DNA of 64,000 bases from Streptomyces harbinensis (GCF_900116145.1 NZ_FPAB01000001.1:372001-436000), one strand, 5' to 3'; counted from the stretch's first letter, positions 42,177-50,983 are shown. Program-made: numbers and translations. The notes: a model not told the origin generated them from the letters alone.

Positions 42177-43214
42177 TCAGAAGGCCAGGACGGCGACCGT
42201 GCCCGCGTAGATCACGACGAGCAGCACCCCGTCGAAGCCCAGCCGCCACCAGCCGCGCTCCTGGCGCACCAGCAGTCCGCCGAGCAGCACGGTGGTCATC
42301 ACCAGGGCACTCGCCGTCAGGAGCAGTTCGTCCGGCTGTGCCGTGTGGTACAGCGAGCCGCCCCGGTAGGCGATGTCGCCGATCACCAGGTTGAGCACGT
42401 CCAGGCAGTTGCCGCCGATGACCGCCGCGATCGCCAGGGTCACCGCGCCGCGGCGCACCGCCGCCACCGCGGTGACCGCTTCGGGCAGCGCGTTGACGAT
42501 GCCCATGAAGACCGCCCCGACGAAACCGGCCCGCAGCCCGGTGCTGTCCACCAGCGTCTCGGCCGCCCGGGCGATCACCCAGCCGCCGGCCATCACCGTG
42601 GCACCCACCGCCACGAACTCCGCCCACAGCGTCCGGGTACGCCGCTCCCCCGCCGGCACGGCGGCGGCCGGCGCGTCCGGTACGGTCTCGCGGGTCCGCA
42701 CCGCCACCCACATGGGCCGCCGCCGGTCCAGGATCAGCCGCAGCCCGCCCCAGTAGAACCCCACCAGCACCAGGGACGCCGGGTGCACGCCGAGGACGGT
42801 GATCTCCGGGCTGTAGACGGCCATCAGGACGATGCCGAGCAGACCGATGAGCAGGCTGCCGAAGAGGACGTTCTCCAGCGAGGCCGCGGCATGCTCCAGA
42901 TTGACGCGGCGGTAGGCGAGGTCGGCGACCGCGACGGCCAGCGTCTGGGCGGCGATCCCGCCGACCGCGTTGCTGTAGGCCAGTTCGGGATGGTTCCCGG
43001 CGGCGGTGACGGTCGTCATCACGATCCCGGAGAGGGAGGTCATCAGGCCGAAGAACACCGCGCCGAAGAGCGCCTCGCCCTGCCCGGTGCGATCCGCCAG
43101 CGTGTCACCGAGCCCGGCCAGCCGCACTCCGCCGACCACCGTCAGCGCCCCGGCGGCCAGAAACAGGACGACGCTCCATCCCAGCGGCCACGGCGAGGTG
43201 AGAAAGTCCGGCAC
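42177..43214 (-). CDS. Sodium/calcium exchanger family (CaCA) membrane protein
   Basis: 345 residues, about ten hydrophobic segments in two halves separated by a charged loop near residues 165-195. The alpha-repeat-like motifs are visible as FFGLMTSLSGIVMTT in the first half and MGIVNALPEAVTAVAAV with VIGGNCLDVLNLVIGD in the second, typical of the CaCA superfamily. The start is GTG 43214 with GGGGGAGGAG upstream. The same frame runs without a stop back through the frameshifted AraC gene, so an in-frame join with that regulator exists on paper; I treat them as separate genes. Confidence 0.85.
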   Translation of the reverse strand: MPDFLTSPWPLGWSVVLFLAAGALTVVGGVRLAGLGDTLADRTGQGEALFGAVFFGLMTSLSGIVMTTVTAAGNHPELAYSNAVGGIAAQTLAVAVADLAYRRVNLEHAAASLENVLFGSLLIGLLGIVLMAVYSPEITVLGVHPASLVLVGFYWGGLRLILDRRRPMWVAVRTRETVPDAPAAAVPAGERRTRTLWAEFVAVGATVMAGGWVIARAAETLVDSTGLRAGFVGAVFMGIVNALPEAVTAVAAVRRGAVTLAIAAVIGGNCLDVLNLVIGDIAYRGGSLYHTAQPDELLLTASALVMTTVLLGGLLVRQERGWWRLGFDGVLLVVIYAGTVAVLAF

Positions 43215-43549
43215 GCACGCTCCTCCCCCGGCCACCGCCGGACACCCGGCCCGCACGGCACGCCTTCGCCCGTCCTCCATCATCGGCCCCGCCCCGCCCA
43301 CCCGCATCCGGAGACGCCCGGTCCGGAACGCGGGGCGGTACCGGCGCGGCGCGCTGTCCGTGGTGGCTCCACCGCCCCGGGCGGGCCGGAACCCGGCCGG
43401 GCCCGCTGGCTCACCCTCGTCATGCCGGAACTGACCACCCGGGCCCGCCGGGCAGAAAGCTGACGGCCTGCCACCCCGCACACACCGCCGCGGCACGCTC
43501 CCGGCAGACACCCGGACGGCGCCGGGCAACCCCCGGGGCCAGCCCGCCG
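43215..43549. other. Gap between exchanger and broken AraC gene
   Basis: 335 bases. It holds the exchanger's ribosome binding site and presumably its promoter. In the frame shared by the two genes it is open but low in complexity (Arg/Pro/Gly/Ala), with no domain that I recognise. Confidence 0.5.
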
Positions 43550-44468
43550 TCACCCGCGGAACCGGGAGCGGTACGCGCCCGGGGGGGATACCCCGGGCGC
43601 GTCGGAAGGCCCGGCTGAAGGCGTGCGGGGAGGCGTAGCCGACCGCGCCGGAGATCGACTCGACCGGCTCGTCGGTATCGCGGAGCCGGACGGACGCCAG
43701 GTCCATCCGCCACTGCGTCAGGTACGCACCGGGCGTCTGTCCGAGGGCCGACCGGAAGCGCCTGGACAGGGTCGTCCGGGACACCGCCGTCGCGGTCGCC
43801 AGGGACGCGGTGGTCCAGGGGTGTTCAGGTCGGGCGTGCACACGCTCCAGGGCGTCGCGCACGACCGGGTCGCGCAGCGCGCCCAGCCAGGAGCCGGCCC
43901 GCTGCTCCGGGTGGCGGGCCAGCCAGACCCGGATGAACTGGATGAGCAGCAGGTCGACGATGCTGTTGACGGCGGCGGTGGTACCGATCTGCGGCTGCGC
44001 GAGTTCGGCGGTGAGCAGTTCGACGGTCTTGCTGAGCTGTGTGCTCTCCCGGCCGGTGACGTGCAGCGGCCCGCCGAGGGAGGTGAGGACCGGTGTGCTC
44101 ACCTCCGGGTCCTGTTCGTAGCGCAGGATGAGCACTTCCGTCCGGGCCGGCGCCGAGCCCAGACGCAGCGGGCTGCCGTCGGTGAGGGCCCGGTCCGTGG
44201 CCTTGCGGTCACAGGGACCCATCGCCGTACCGGACCCGCCGGCTATCCCGTGGGCGGTGCCCGGCGCCACCAGGACGGCGTCCCCGGCCCGCACCTCCCG
44301 GGGCTTCCCGCCCGGGAGGTGCAGCCACATCGTGCCCCGGGACACCACGTGCAGGGCCGCTGCCGGAGAGGAGTCCAGCCACTGGCCCCAGGTTCCTCCG
44401 GCCTCCAGCACAACCCCGAGCGCCCCGCGCGCGCCCGAGATCCGCAAGGCCTCCGCGAGTACGTCCAT
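43550..44468 (-). pseudogene. AraC-family regulator with cupin domain, C-terminal frameshift
   Basis: From ATG 44468 (AAGGGAACC upstream) the frame encodes a cupin_6-type N-terminal domain (GTMWLHLPGGKPREVRAGD) and an AraC helix-turn-helix domain (LATATAVSRTTLSRRF; SISGAVGYASPHAFSRAFRR). Right at the end, where relatives read PPGxYRxRFR-stop, a run of seven C (plus 43571-43577 as G7) shifts the frame. Removing one C restores PPGAYRSRFRG and a TGA at 43550-43552. The span of 919 bases fits a single inserted base. Without the correction, translation runs on into the exchanger gene. Sequencing error, slippage-prone tract and true decay are all possible. The DNA-binding domain is complete before the shift, so function may survive. 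Confidence 0.75.
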
Positions 44469-44491
44469 GGTTCCCTTCTCGCCGACAGCCG

Positions 44492-45401
44492 TCAGAGCAC
44501 GTCGAGCACGATCTTCCCGGGTACTTTCCGCGCGAACAGCGCCCGGACGGCGTCGCCCACGTCCCGCCAGTCGCCGCGCAGCCCGATGGGTGCCGAGAGC
44601 TTCCCGGCGGCCATGAGGCCCAGCAGGTCCGTCAGCTCCCCGCCGGTCGGGGTCATGTCGCCGTAGGTGGCGATGGCGCGGGGTTCGCCGAAGCCGAACA
44701 ACTCCCCCGGCGGGAACGTGGTCGCCTGCCCCGAGGAGTACCCGACCAGATGGATGGTGCCCCCTTCGGCGAGGGACCTCCACGCCTGCTCCACCAGTGG
44801 CCCGCCGATCGTGTCCAGGACGAGGTCGAACCGGCGCCCGGTCCCGGCCAGGTCGGTCAGCACCTCGCCGGCCCCGAGGTCGCGGAGTCCGGCGGCCCGG
44901 GCCGGCGAACCCACCAGGGCCGTCACCCGGGCGCCCGCCAGCGCCGCCAACTGGACGGCGAAGCGCCCCACTCCCCCACTGGCGCCGGTGACCAGGACGT
45001 CGCGCGCCAGCAGGGAGCGCCTGCGCAGTACCCGCAGCGGGGTGACTCCGGCGATCCCCAGTGCGGCACCCGCGGCCAGGTCCACGCTCTCGGGGACGGT
45101 GCCGAGCGAGGCGGGACGGACGGCCACCCGCTCCGCCCAGGCGTGGGGAGCCATCCCCACCGCGACGCGCGTCCCCGCGGGCGGCCCCGAACCGTCGGCC
45201 GCCGCGCGTATCACGACGCCGGCCGCGTCGTGGCCGTGGACGGCGCCGGCCGGCCACTGGTCGATGTAAATTCAGCTCGCCGAAGTTGAGACCGATGTGC
45301 CGTATCTCCACCACCGCCTCGTCGCCGGACGGAACGGGATCCTCGACATCGGCGAACCGGACGGGGCCGGCCTCGCCGTGTTCGACCACAAGGGCGCGCA
45401 T
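44492..45401 (-). pseudogene. Zinc-binding dehydrogenase/quinone oxidoreductase, frameshifted near the N-terminus
   Basis: The N-terminus MRALVVEHGEAGPVRF, EVVEIRHIGLNFGELN-type sequence begins at ATG 45401 in one frame. The rest (AVHGHDAAGVVIRAAADGSG, then VLVTGASGGVGRFAVQLA, then LVLDTIGGPLVEQAW) continues in another frame down to 44492. The switch lies within about 45241-45258, in a GGCCGGCCGGCGCC tract. The 910-base span again fits one extra base. The intact protein would be an NADPH-binding MDR enzyme of about 302 residues. It ends 23 bases before the AraC/cupin regulator, a common pairing. Whether the shift is real must be checked against reads. Confidence 0.75.
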
Positions 45402-45671
45402 GGGGGTGATTCCTCTCTTCGTGGATGCGCCGGAACACCGGGCGCGGCAGTGGGCGGCGGGCGCGCGTGCCGCACGGCCGCCTGTCCGAAACCCTCGTGC
45501 ACGGCCGGCACGGCGACCAGCCCCGTGAGCGTCGATCGGTTGACCATCTGTGCCGGTGCGGCGCGCGCGGCGCGGGTTCCGGGACGGGGGAGGGCGCCGG
45601 ATCGTCCCGGACCGGCTGCGATCACCGGGCGCGGTGACCGGGTGCGCGCGATGGCGGGCTAGGGTGCGCGC

Positions 45672-48398
45672 ATGCACCTGGTGGGGAGGGACGCCGAGCA
45701 GGCGCGGCTCCGGCGTCTGCTGGCGGACGCGCGCGAGGGACGCAGCGGGGCGCTGGGGCTGCGCGGCGCGCCGGGGATCGGGAAATCGGCGCTTCTCGAC
45801 CGGGCCGTGTCGATCGCCGAAGCCGCGGGCATGCGGGTGGTGCGCGCGGCCGGGATCGAGTCCGACCACGAGCTGGCGTACGGCGGCCTGCACCAGCTGC
45901 TGTTCCCGCACATGGACCGGCTGGACGCGCTGCCCACTCCGCAGGCGAGCGCGCTGCGTCGCGCATTCGGCCTGGCCGAGGGAGGCGACGCCAACCGGTT
46001 CCTGATCTCCGCCGGCACGCTGTCGCTGCTCGCCCAGCTGGCCGAGGACGCCCCGCTGCTGTGCCTGCTCGATGACCTGCAATGGCTCGACCAGGGCTCC
46101 GCGGAGGCGCTGTTGTTCGCCACCCGCCGCTTCGTGGCCGACCCGATCGCGGTGCTGTTCGCCGTACGGGAGACATCGGCGCCGTTCGTGCTGGCGGGCG
46201 TCGAGGTCATGGACCTGTCCGGCCTCGCCGCGTCCGACGCCGCCCGGCTGCTCGACGGTCACGCACCGCAGCTCGCCGAACGGGTACGGACCAGGGTGGT
46301 CGCCGAGTCCGGCGGCAATCCGCTGGCGCTCATCGAACTCGGGACGTCCCGGCTCGCGGCCCGCGACGCCGACGAGTCCGATCCCGCCGGGCAGGTCGGC
46401 CCGCTGCCGGTGACCCGCCGCGTGCAGGAGACCTACCGCCACCAGATCGTGGAGCTTCCCGCCGCCACCCAGCGGGCGCTGCTGGTGGCGGCGGCCGACA
46501 CGGCGGCGCCTCTCGCGGTGATCCTGCACGTGATCGAATCGCTCGGCGGCGCCGCCGGCGACCTGGCGCCCGCCGAACGCGACCGGCTGGTCCGGATCGA
46601 CAGCCGGATCACCTTCCGCCACCCCTTGGTCCGGGCGGCCGTCTACCAGGACGCGCCGCTGCACCGGCGGATCGAGGTGCACCGCGCGTACGCCGAGGCG
46701 CTGCGCGCGGACGCCGACGCCGACCGCCGGGCCTGGCACCTCGCCGCGGCCACCACCCGGCCCGACGAGGCGGCGGCCACCGAACTCGACGGCGTGGCGG
46801 AGCGGGCCTGGCACCGCGGCGGCGCGATGGCGGTGTGCGCCGCCTACGAACGCGCCGGCCGGCTCAGTGCCGACCGGGAGCTGAAGGCCCGCCGTATCGC
46901 CCGGGCCGGGCAGGCGGCGTTCGACGCGGGCCGGGCCGACCGCGCCGCCCGGCTGGCCGCCGAAACGCTCGCGCTCACCGCCGACACCGGCGTCCGGGCC
47001 GACGCCATCTACATCCGGGGCGCCGTGGAGTACGAACGCACCTCGCCGCGGGCCGACGCGGAGCTGACGCTGGAGGCCGCCGCGCTGGTGCGCGACACCG
47101 ATCCGGAGCGTGCCGCGCTCACGCTGTACGAGGCCGCGCACGCCGCCCGGCACGGGGCGGCGCACGACCTCCTGGAGCGTGCGGCGGATCTGCTGCGCGG
47201 CTTCACCCCGCCGCAGCACTGGGCGCCCGTCGTCGCCGCCCTGCTGGGGTGGGCGGAGCTGTTCGCCGGGCGTCCGGAGCCGGCCGTCGGCCCGATGCGC
47301 GCCCTCCGCACCGCCGCACCCGGTGGCGGGCACGATCTGATGCGGCGCATCACCGCCGCGATCGGCGGGCTCATGATCGCCGACGAGGACGCCGTCGCCG
47401 CGGAGACCGAGGAGATGCTGGCGGTGGTGCGGGCCACCGGGGCGCTGGGGTGGGTCCCGTACACCCTGAACGTGCTGGCCGTGGCGCGGCTGTTGCGCGG
47501 CGAGTTCGCCGACGCCCGCGCGTGCGCGGCGGAAGGCGTCGCCGTGAGCGACGAACTCGCCAACCGGACCGAGAGCCTGGCCCACCGGTCGGTGGAGGTG
47601 TGGCTGCACGCCGTGTCGGGGGACGAGGCACGCGCCCGGGCCCTCGCCGAGGAGGTGCTGCCGCGAGCCCGCGACCGGCACCGGGTCAACGCCGAGATCG
47701 CGGCCTGGGGTCTGGGGATGCTCGACCTCTCCGCCCGGCGGTTCGGGGACGCGTGCGACCGGCTCGATCAGGTGTCCCGGGGACCCGCACGCCGCGACCT
47801 CCTGGTGCGGGCGGTCCCGGACCTGATCGAAGCGGCCGTGCGCGGCGGCACGCCGGAACGCGCCCGCGGACCGCTGGCGGGCTTCCGGAACTGGGCCGAG
47901 CACGTCGACCGCCCGGTCGCCACCGGGCTCCTTCTGCGCTGCCGGGCGCTGCTGGCCGACGACGGCGCCGCCGACGCGCTGTACACCGAGGCGCTGCGGC
48001 TCCACGAGCGGCACGGCGGCCCGTACGAACAGGCCCGTACCCGGCTGGTGTACGGCGAGTGGCTGCGGCGCCGTCGCCGCCGCGCCGAGGCCCGCGGCCA
48101 TCTCGCGACGGCGGTGTCCGCGTTCGAGCGCCTGGGCGCGCGGCTCTGGGCCGAGCGTGCGCGCGGCGAGCTGGCAGCCTTCGGCGAGCGGGGCGATGAG
48201 CCCCGGCACAGCGGCCCGCTGACTCTGCTGACCCCGCAGGAGCTCCAGGTCGTACGGCTGGCCGCCGACGGCCGCACCAACAAGGAGATCGCCGCGCAGC
48301 TCTTCCTCAGCCCGCGGACCGTCGGCCACCACCTCTACAAGGCGTACCCGAAGCTCGGTGTCACCGGGCGCGCCGAGCTGGCCCGGCTCGTCCGGTGA
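45672..48398 (+). CDS. Large ATP-binding LuxR-family regulator (LAL type)
   Basis: 908 residues. Residues 1-20 begin MHLVGRDAEQARLRRLLADA. The Walker A motif LRGAPGIGKSALLDRA is near residue 32, and the Walker B-like LLCLLDDLQWLDQGSAEALL near residue 128. A long helical, TPR-like middle follows (about residues 300-830). The C-terminal LuxR helix-turn-helix is LTPQELQVVRLAADGRTNKE to LSPRTVGHHLYKAYPKLGV (about residues 850-905). LAL proteins are usually transcriptional activators. It is divergent from the broken dehydrogenase/AraC pair, which it could control. It is the nearest large regulator to the synthetase operon, but a link is only a guess. Confidence 0.92.
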   Translation: MHLVGRDAEQARLRRLLADAREGRSGALGLRGAPGIGKSALLDRAVSIAEAAGMRVVRAAGIESDHELAYGGLHQLLFPHMDRLDALPTPQASALRRAFGLAEGGDANRFLISAGTLSLLAQLAEDAPLLCLLDDLQWLDQGSAEALLFATRRFVADPIAVLFAVRETSAPFVLAGVEVMDLSGLAASDAARLLDGHAPQLAERVRTRVVAESGGNPLALIELGTSRLAARDADESDPAGQVGPLPVTRRVQETYRHQIVELPAATQRALLVAAADTAAPLAVILHVIESLGGAAGDLAPAERDRLVRIDSRITFRHPLVRAAVYQDAPLHRRIEVHRAYAEALRADADADRRAWHLAAATTRPDEAAATELDGVAERAWHRGGAMAVCAAYERAGRLSADRELKARRIARAGQAAFDAGRADRAARLAAETLALTADTGVRADAIYIRGAVEYERTSPRADAELTLEAAALVRDTDPERAALTLYEAAHAARHGAAHDLLERAADLLRGFTPPQHWAPVVAALLGWAELFAGRPEPAVGPMRALRTAAPGGGHDLMRRITAAIGGLMIADEDAVAAETEEMLAVVRATGALGWVPYTLNVLAVARLLRGEFADARACAAEGVAVSDELANRTESLAHRSVEVWLHAVSGDEARARALAEEVLPRARDRHRVNAEIAAWGLGMLDLSARRFGDACDRLDQVSRGPARRDLLVRAVPDLIEAAVRGGTPERARGPLAGFRNWAEHVDRPVATGLLLRCRALLADDGAADALYTEALRLHERHGGPYEQARTRLVYGEWLRRRRRRAEARGHLATAVSAFERLGARLWAERARGELAAFGERGDEPRHSGPLTLLTPQELQVVRLAADGRTNKEIAAQLFLSPRTVGHHLYKAYPKLGVTGRAELARLVR

Positions 48399-48407
48399 CC
48401 GGTGCCG

Positions 48408-48449
48408 GTCGCCCGTCGCCCGTCGTCGGTCGCCCGTCGCCCGTCGCCC
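48408..48449 (+). repeat. Tandem GTCGCCC repeats
   Basis: Five copies of GTCGCCC (two, then GTCGTCG, then three) begin ten bases after the LuxR-gene stop. It may be a slippage-derived microsatellite; no hairpin is obvious. Confidence 0.8.
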
Positions 48450-48455
48450 GGACAC

Positions 48456-48470
48456 CAGTCACGATGACTG
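48456..48470. promoter_or_regulatory. 15-bp dyad, possible operator
   Basis: CAGTCA-CGA-TGACTG is a perfect 6-3-6 dyad between the LuxR gene and the YciI-like gene, 77 bases before the latter's start. Its AT content is higher than its surroundings. A regulator site is plausible, but no regulator can be assigned. Confidence 0.4.
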
Positions 48471-48546
48471 ATGCCTCAGCGGTGGGCCGCGCCTAGCGTT
48501 TCGGTCATCCGGGCAGCGGCCCCGGCCGCACGACGAGGAGACGAGC

Positions 48547-48915
48547 ATGACGAAGTACTTCCTGAGCCTCCCGCACGACTCCGCCGAGGAGCCCACGATG
48601 GAGGACATGGACCCCGCGGAGCTGCAGGAGGTCATGGCCGCGGTCGGTGCGTTCAACACGGCCATCCAGGAGGCGGGCGCGTTCGTGATGGCCGGCGGCC
48701 TCCAGCCGCCGTCGAGCGCGACCACGGTGGACTACTCCGGGGACAGCCCCGTCCTCACACCCGGCCCGTTCGTCGAGGCCGATGAGTACCTCGGTGGCTT
48801 CTGGATCATCGAGGCCGAGAACGACGACGTCGCGTTCGAATGGGCCAAGCAGGCCTCGCGGGCGCTGCGCAGCCGGATCGAGGTGCGGGCCCTCCAGGAG
48901 GAGCCCGGTGCCTGA
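48547..48915 (+). CDS. YciI-related (YCII/DGPF) domain protein
   Basis: 122 residues. It begins MTKYFLSLPHDSAEEP and carries the family's DGPF-like element TPGPFVEADEYLGGFWIIEA near residue 71, followed by the helix AFEWAKQASRALR. Such ferredoxin-fold proteins are often encoded next to ECF sigma factors; none is adjacent here. CGACGAGGAGACGAGC precedes the ATG. The biochemical role is unknown. Confidence 0.88.
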   Translation: MTKYFLSLPHDSAEEPTMEDMDPAELQEVMAAVGAFNTAIQEAGAFVMAGGLQPPSSATTVDYSGDSPVLTPGPFVEADEYLGGFWIIEAENDDVAFEWAKQASRALRSRIEVRALQEEPGA

Positions 48916-49018
48916 GGACGGGCGGCGCCGTCGGCCACCCCGGTCGCCGACGGCGCGGCCGGGCCGCTGATCCGAGGGCCGGTCCGGGCGTGTCAGCCGG
49001 TCCGGGACGGCGGGGAGA

Positions 49019-49639
49019 ATGAGCGGCATGACACGTCTCCGGGCTCCGTTCGGCCCATGGGATCCCGCTCCCCTGAGCGAGGTCGTCGCGCGTTTCTCCG
49101 GCTCGGGTTCCCGCTGGTGGGTGGCCGGGGGGCACGCCATCGAGCTGGCGGTGGGCCGCCGGATCCGGAGCCACGCGGATGTCGATGTCCTGCTGCTGCG
49201 GCGTGACCAGCTCGTGGTCCAGCGGGCTCTGCCGGGCTGGCAGTGGTGGGCGGCCGATCCGCCGGGGACCCTGCGTCCGTGGGCGGCGGACGAGGTGCTG
49301 CCCCCGGAGGTCCATGACATCTGGTGCCGCCCCGGCCCCGACGATCCCTGGCGCGTGCAGGTCATGCTCGACGAGTCCGATGGCCATGAGTGGGTGTCAC
49401 GGCGGGATTCCCGGCTGCGTCGGCCCATCAGCGCACTGGGGACGGTCTCGGCCGGCGGTGTCCCGTATCTCGCCCCGGACGTGCAGCTCTACTACAAGGC
49501 CGACTCAACCCGGCCCAAGGACGAGACGGACTTCGCCGCCGCGCTGCCCGTCCTCACGGACGAGCAGCGCCGCCGGCTCGCCGATGCGCTGTTGATGACC
49601 TACGGACCGCACCCCTGGATCGCGCGCCTGCGGGCTTGA
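49019..49639 (+). CDS. Nucleotidyltransferase-domain protein (aminoglycoside-type)
   Basis: 206 residues. WWVAGGHAIELAVGR, then SHADVDVLLLRRDQL near residue 50 form the Pol-beta-like nucleotidyltransferase core (G-G/H helix and DxD: DVDVLL). FRVQVML-type RVQVMLDES and YLAPDVQLYYKADSTRPKDE near residue 150 resemble the LinA/AadA2-type minimal transferases. Starts at 49019 or at the second ATG (49028) are both possible. No antitoxin partner is visible. An antibiotic-modifying role cannot be claimed from sequence alone. Confidence 0.8.
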   Translation: MSGMTRLRAPFGPWDPAPLSEVVARFSGSGSRWWVAGGHAIELAVGRRIRSHADVDVLLLRRDQLVVQRALPGWQWWAADPPGTLRPWAADEVLPPEVHDIWCRPGPDDPWRVQVMLDESDGHEWVSRRDSRLRRPISALGTVSAGGVPYLAPDVQLYYKADSTRPKDETDFAAALPVLTDEQRRRLADALLMTYGPHPWIARLRA

Positions 49640-49662
49640 CCACCGGGCCCCTTGCCCGGCCC

Positions 49663-49688
49663 GGCGGGCGCCGTACCGGGCGCCCGCC
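49663..49688 (+). terminator. Terminator after the nucleotidyltransferase
   Basis: A perfect 10-bp stem, GGCGGGCGCC / GGCGCCCGCC, with a six-base loop starts 24 bases after the stop codon. Confidence 0.75.
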
Positions 49689-49691
49689 ACC

Positions 49692-49826
49692 GCTTCGGAG
49701 GTCGGGGACCATGTCAGCGGAACGGTCCCCCCGGGACTGACGGTCGGCCCGGGCCAGGTCCAGGTCACGAACAAGGAAGGGAACCAGAGCAGTAACTTCC
49801 TCCCGGTCCAGATCGACGCCCCCTGA
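49692..49826 (+). pseudogene. Relic of an IPT/TIG-domain protein (C-terminal fragment)
   Basis: A frame with no start codon reads ASEVGDHVSGTVPPGLTVGP, then GQVQVTNKEGNQSSNF, then LPVQIDAP and a TGA at 49824-49826. The pattern P-P-G-L with beta-strands GQVQVTN and SNFLPVQI is that of an immunoglobulin-like IPT/TIG repeat at a protein end. The upstream part is missing: going back, the frame meets only the terminator hairpin and the nucleotidyltransferase gene in another frame. I infer a deletion that left the last 45 codons of a secreted or surface protein. Confidence 0.6.
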
Positions 49827-49875
49827 ACCGTCGTCCGCGCCGGTCTCTCCCGGGCCGGCCGCCTCCGTCCCGCAT

Positions 49876-49907
49876 GGGCCCCGCGCACCCAAGGGTGTGC
49901 GGGGCCC
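49876..49907 (+). terminator. Strong GC hairpin after the IPT/TIG relic
   Basis: Arms GGGCCCCGCGCACCC and GGGTGTGCGGGGCCC pair over 15 positions with one G-U and a minimal loop. Its place 50 bases after the relic's stop fits the original terminator of that lost gene. Confidence 0.75.
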
Positions 49908-49917
49908 GCTCGCTGCA

Positions 49918-49968
49918 CCCCGGCGGCACCCGATCGGATCGGACCGCAGCGATCGGGTGCGGCCGGGG
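49918..49968 (+). other. 18-bp imperfect inverted repeat upstream of an AraC gene
   Basis: Arms 49918-49935 and 49951-49968 pair with a single mismatch around a 15-base loop; the inner halves are CACCCGATC and GATCGGGTG. It ends 36 bases before the AraC/GyrI-like start codon. It could be an operator for that regulator or a transcript hairpin near its 5' end. Confidence 0.55.
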
Positions 49969-50004
49969 TAGCCGCTGTCAGGGTGGGAACCGAAAGGAGG
50001 CCGC

Positions 50005-50874
50005 ATGATCTCGGCACTGAACCAACTCGTCGATCACATCGAGCAGCACCTCGCGGAGGAGCCCGACATCGACGGGCTGGCCGGGGCGCTCGGCACGACC
50101 GGATACCACCTGCGCCGGATGTTCTCGTCGCTGGCCGGTATGCCGCTGTCGGAGTACGTGCGGCGGCGGCGCATGACTGTTGCCGCCGCCGATGTCGTCC
50201 GGGGCGGGAAGGGGCTGCTGGACATCGCCGTCCGGCACGGCTACGGCTCCGGTGAGGCGTTCGGGCGCGCGTTCCGGGCGGTCCACGGTGCCGGCCCCGG
50301 TGACGTCCGCCGGGACGGCGGCCCGCTGCGTACGCAACCACGGCTCAGGTTCCGCCTGACCGTCGAAGGGAGCACTCCCATGGACACCCGCCTCGTCGAC
50401 CGCCCCGCCTTCCGGCTGGTGGGACACGCCACCCGCGTCCCGCTGATCCACGAGGGCGTCAACCCGCACATCCAGGAGCACATCGCCGCACTGCCGCCGG
50501 AGGAACATCTGCGGCTCAAGGCTCTCGGCGACACCGAGCCCAGGGGATTGCTCCAGGTCAGCGACGACGTCGATCCGGACGGGAGGGAGGGCAGCGAGCT
50601 GACCCACCTGCACGGAGTCGCCGTACGCCGGGAGACACCGGTCCCGGACGCTCTCGATGCCATCGAGGTGCCGGCCGGCATGTGGGCCGTCTTCCGCACC
50701 AGCGGACCGTTCCCGCAGACCCTCCAGACCGCCTGGGCGGCGACCGCGACCGAGTGGTTCCCCTCCAACCCGTGGCGGCTGCGGCCCGGCCCTTCCCTCG
50801 TCGCGTTCCTGGAGCACGCGGACGACCTCACCACCGCGACGTGCGAACTGTGGCTTCCCGTCGAACCGGCGTGA
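50005..50874 (+). CDS. AraC-family regulator with GyrI-like effector domain
   Basis: 289 residues. The N-terminal AraC domain has two helix-turn-helices: IDGLAGALGTTGYHLRRMF near residue 23 and LLDIAVRHGYGSGEAFGRAF near residue 71. From about residue 125 a GyrI/Rob-like ligand-binding domain follows (TRLVDRPAFRLVGHATRVPL; IEVPAGMWAVFRTSGPFP; CELWLPVEP). Proteins of this Rob/SoxS-with-GyrI layout bind hydrophobic or cationic drugs and activate efflux or stress genes. AAAGGAGG precedes ATG 50005. No target is adjacent in the same direction. Confidence 0.9.
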   Translation: MISALNQLVDHIEQHLAEEPDIDGLAGALGTTGYHLRRMFSSLAGMPLSEYVRRRRMTVAAADVVRGGKGLLDIAVRHGYGSGEAFGRAFRAVHGAGPGDVRRDGGPLRTQPRLRFRLTVEGSTPMDTRLVDRPAFRLVGHATRVPLIHEGVNPHIQEHIAALPPEEHLRLKALGDTEPRGLLQVSDDVDPDGREGSELTHLHGVAVRRETPVPDALDAIEVPAGMWAVFRTSGPFPQTLQTAWAATATEWFPSNPWRLRPGPSLVAFLEHADDLTTATCELWLPVEPA

Positions 50875-50908
50875 GGCACCCCGGTGGGGAAGGCGGCTGA
50901 GCGCCCGA

Positions 50909-50946
50909 CCCGCCCCGGTCGGCGGCGGACCGCCGGCCGGGGCGGG
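50909..50946. terminator. Terminator between convergent genes
   Basis: Outer arms CCCGCCCCGG / CCGGGGCGGG enclose an inner GGCGG / CCGCC hairpin. It sits between the AraC/GyrI gene (plus) and the esterase gene (minus). Confidence 0.8.
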
Positions 50947-50983
50947 GTACGGACGCGGGTGCGGCGGTCGGTCCGTCAGCCGG

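Noticed and set aside
42177-48455. A single 2092-codon minus-strand protein
   Set aside because: It strings together antisense of the LuxR gene, the start of the oxidoreductase, the AraC gene and the exchanger in one frame. It is open only because of composition and two frameshifts.
49019-49639. Nucleotidyltransferase as half of a toxin-antitoxin pair
   Set aside because: No adjacent HEPN or other small partner gene; the 206-residue size and C-terminal LAPDVQLYYKA motif fit stand-alone aminoglycoside-type transferases better.
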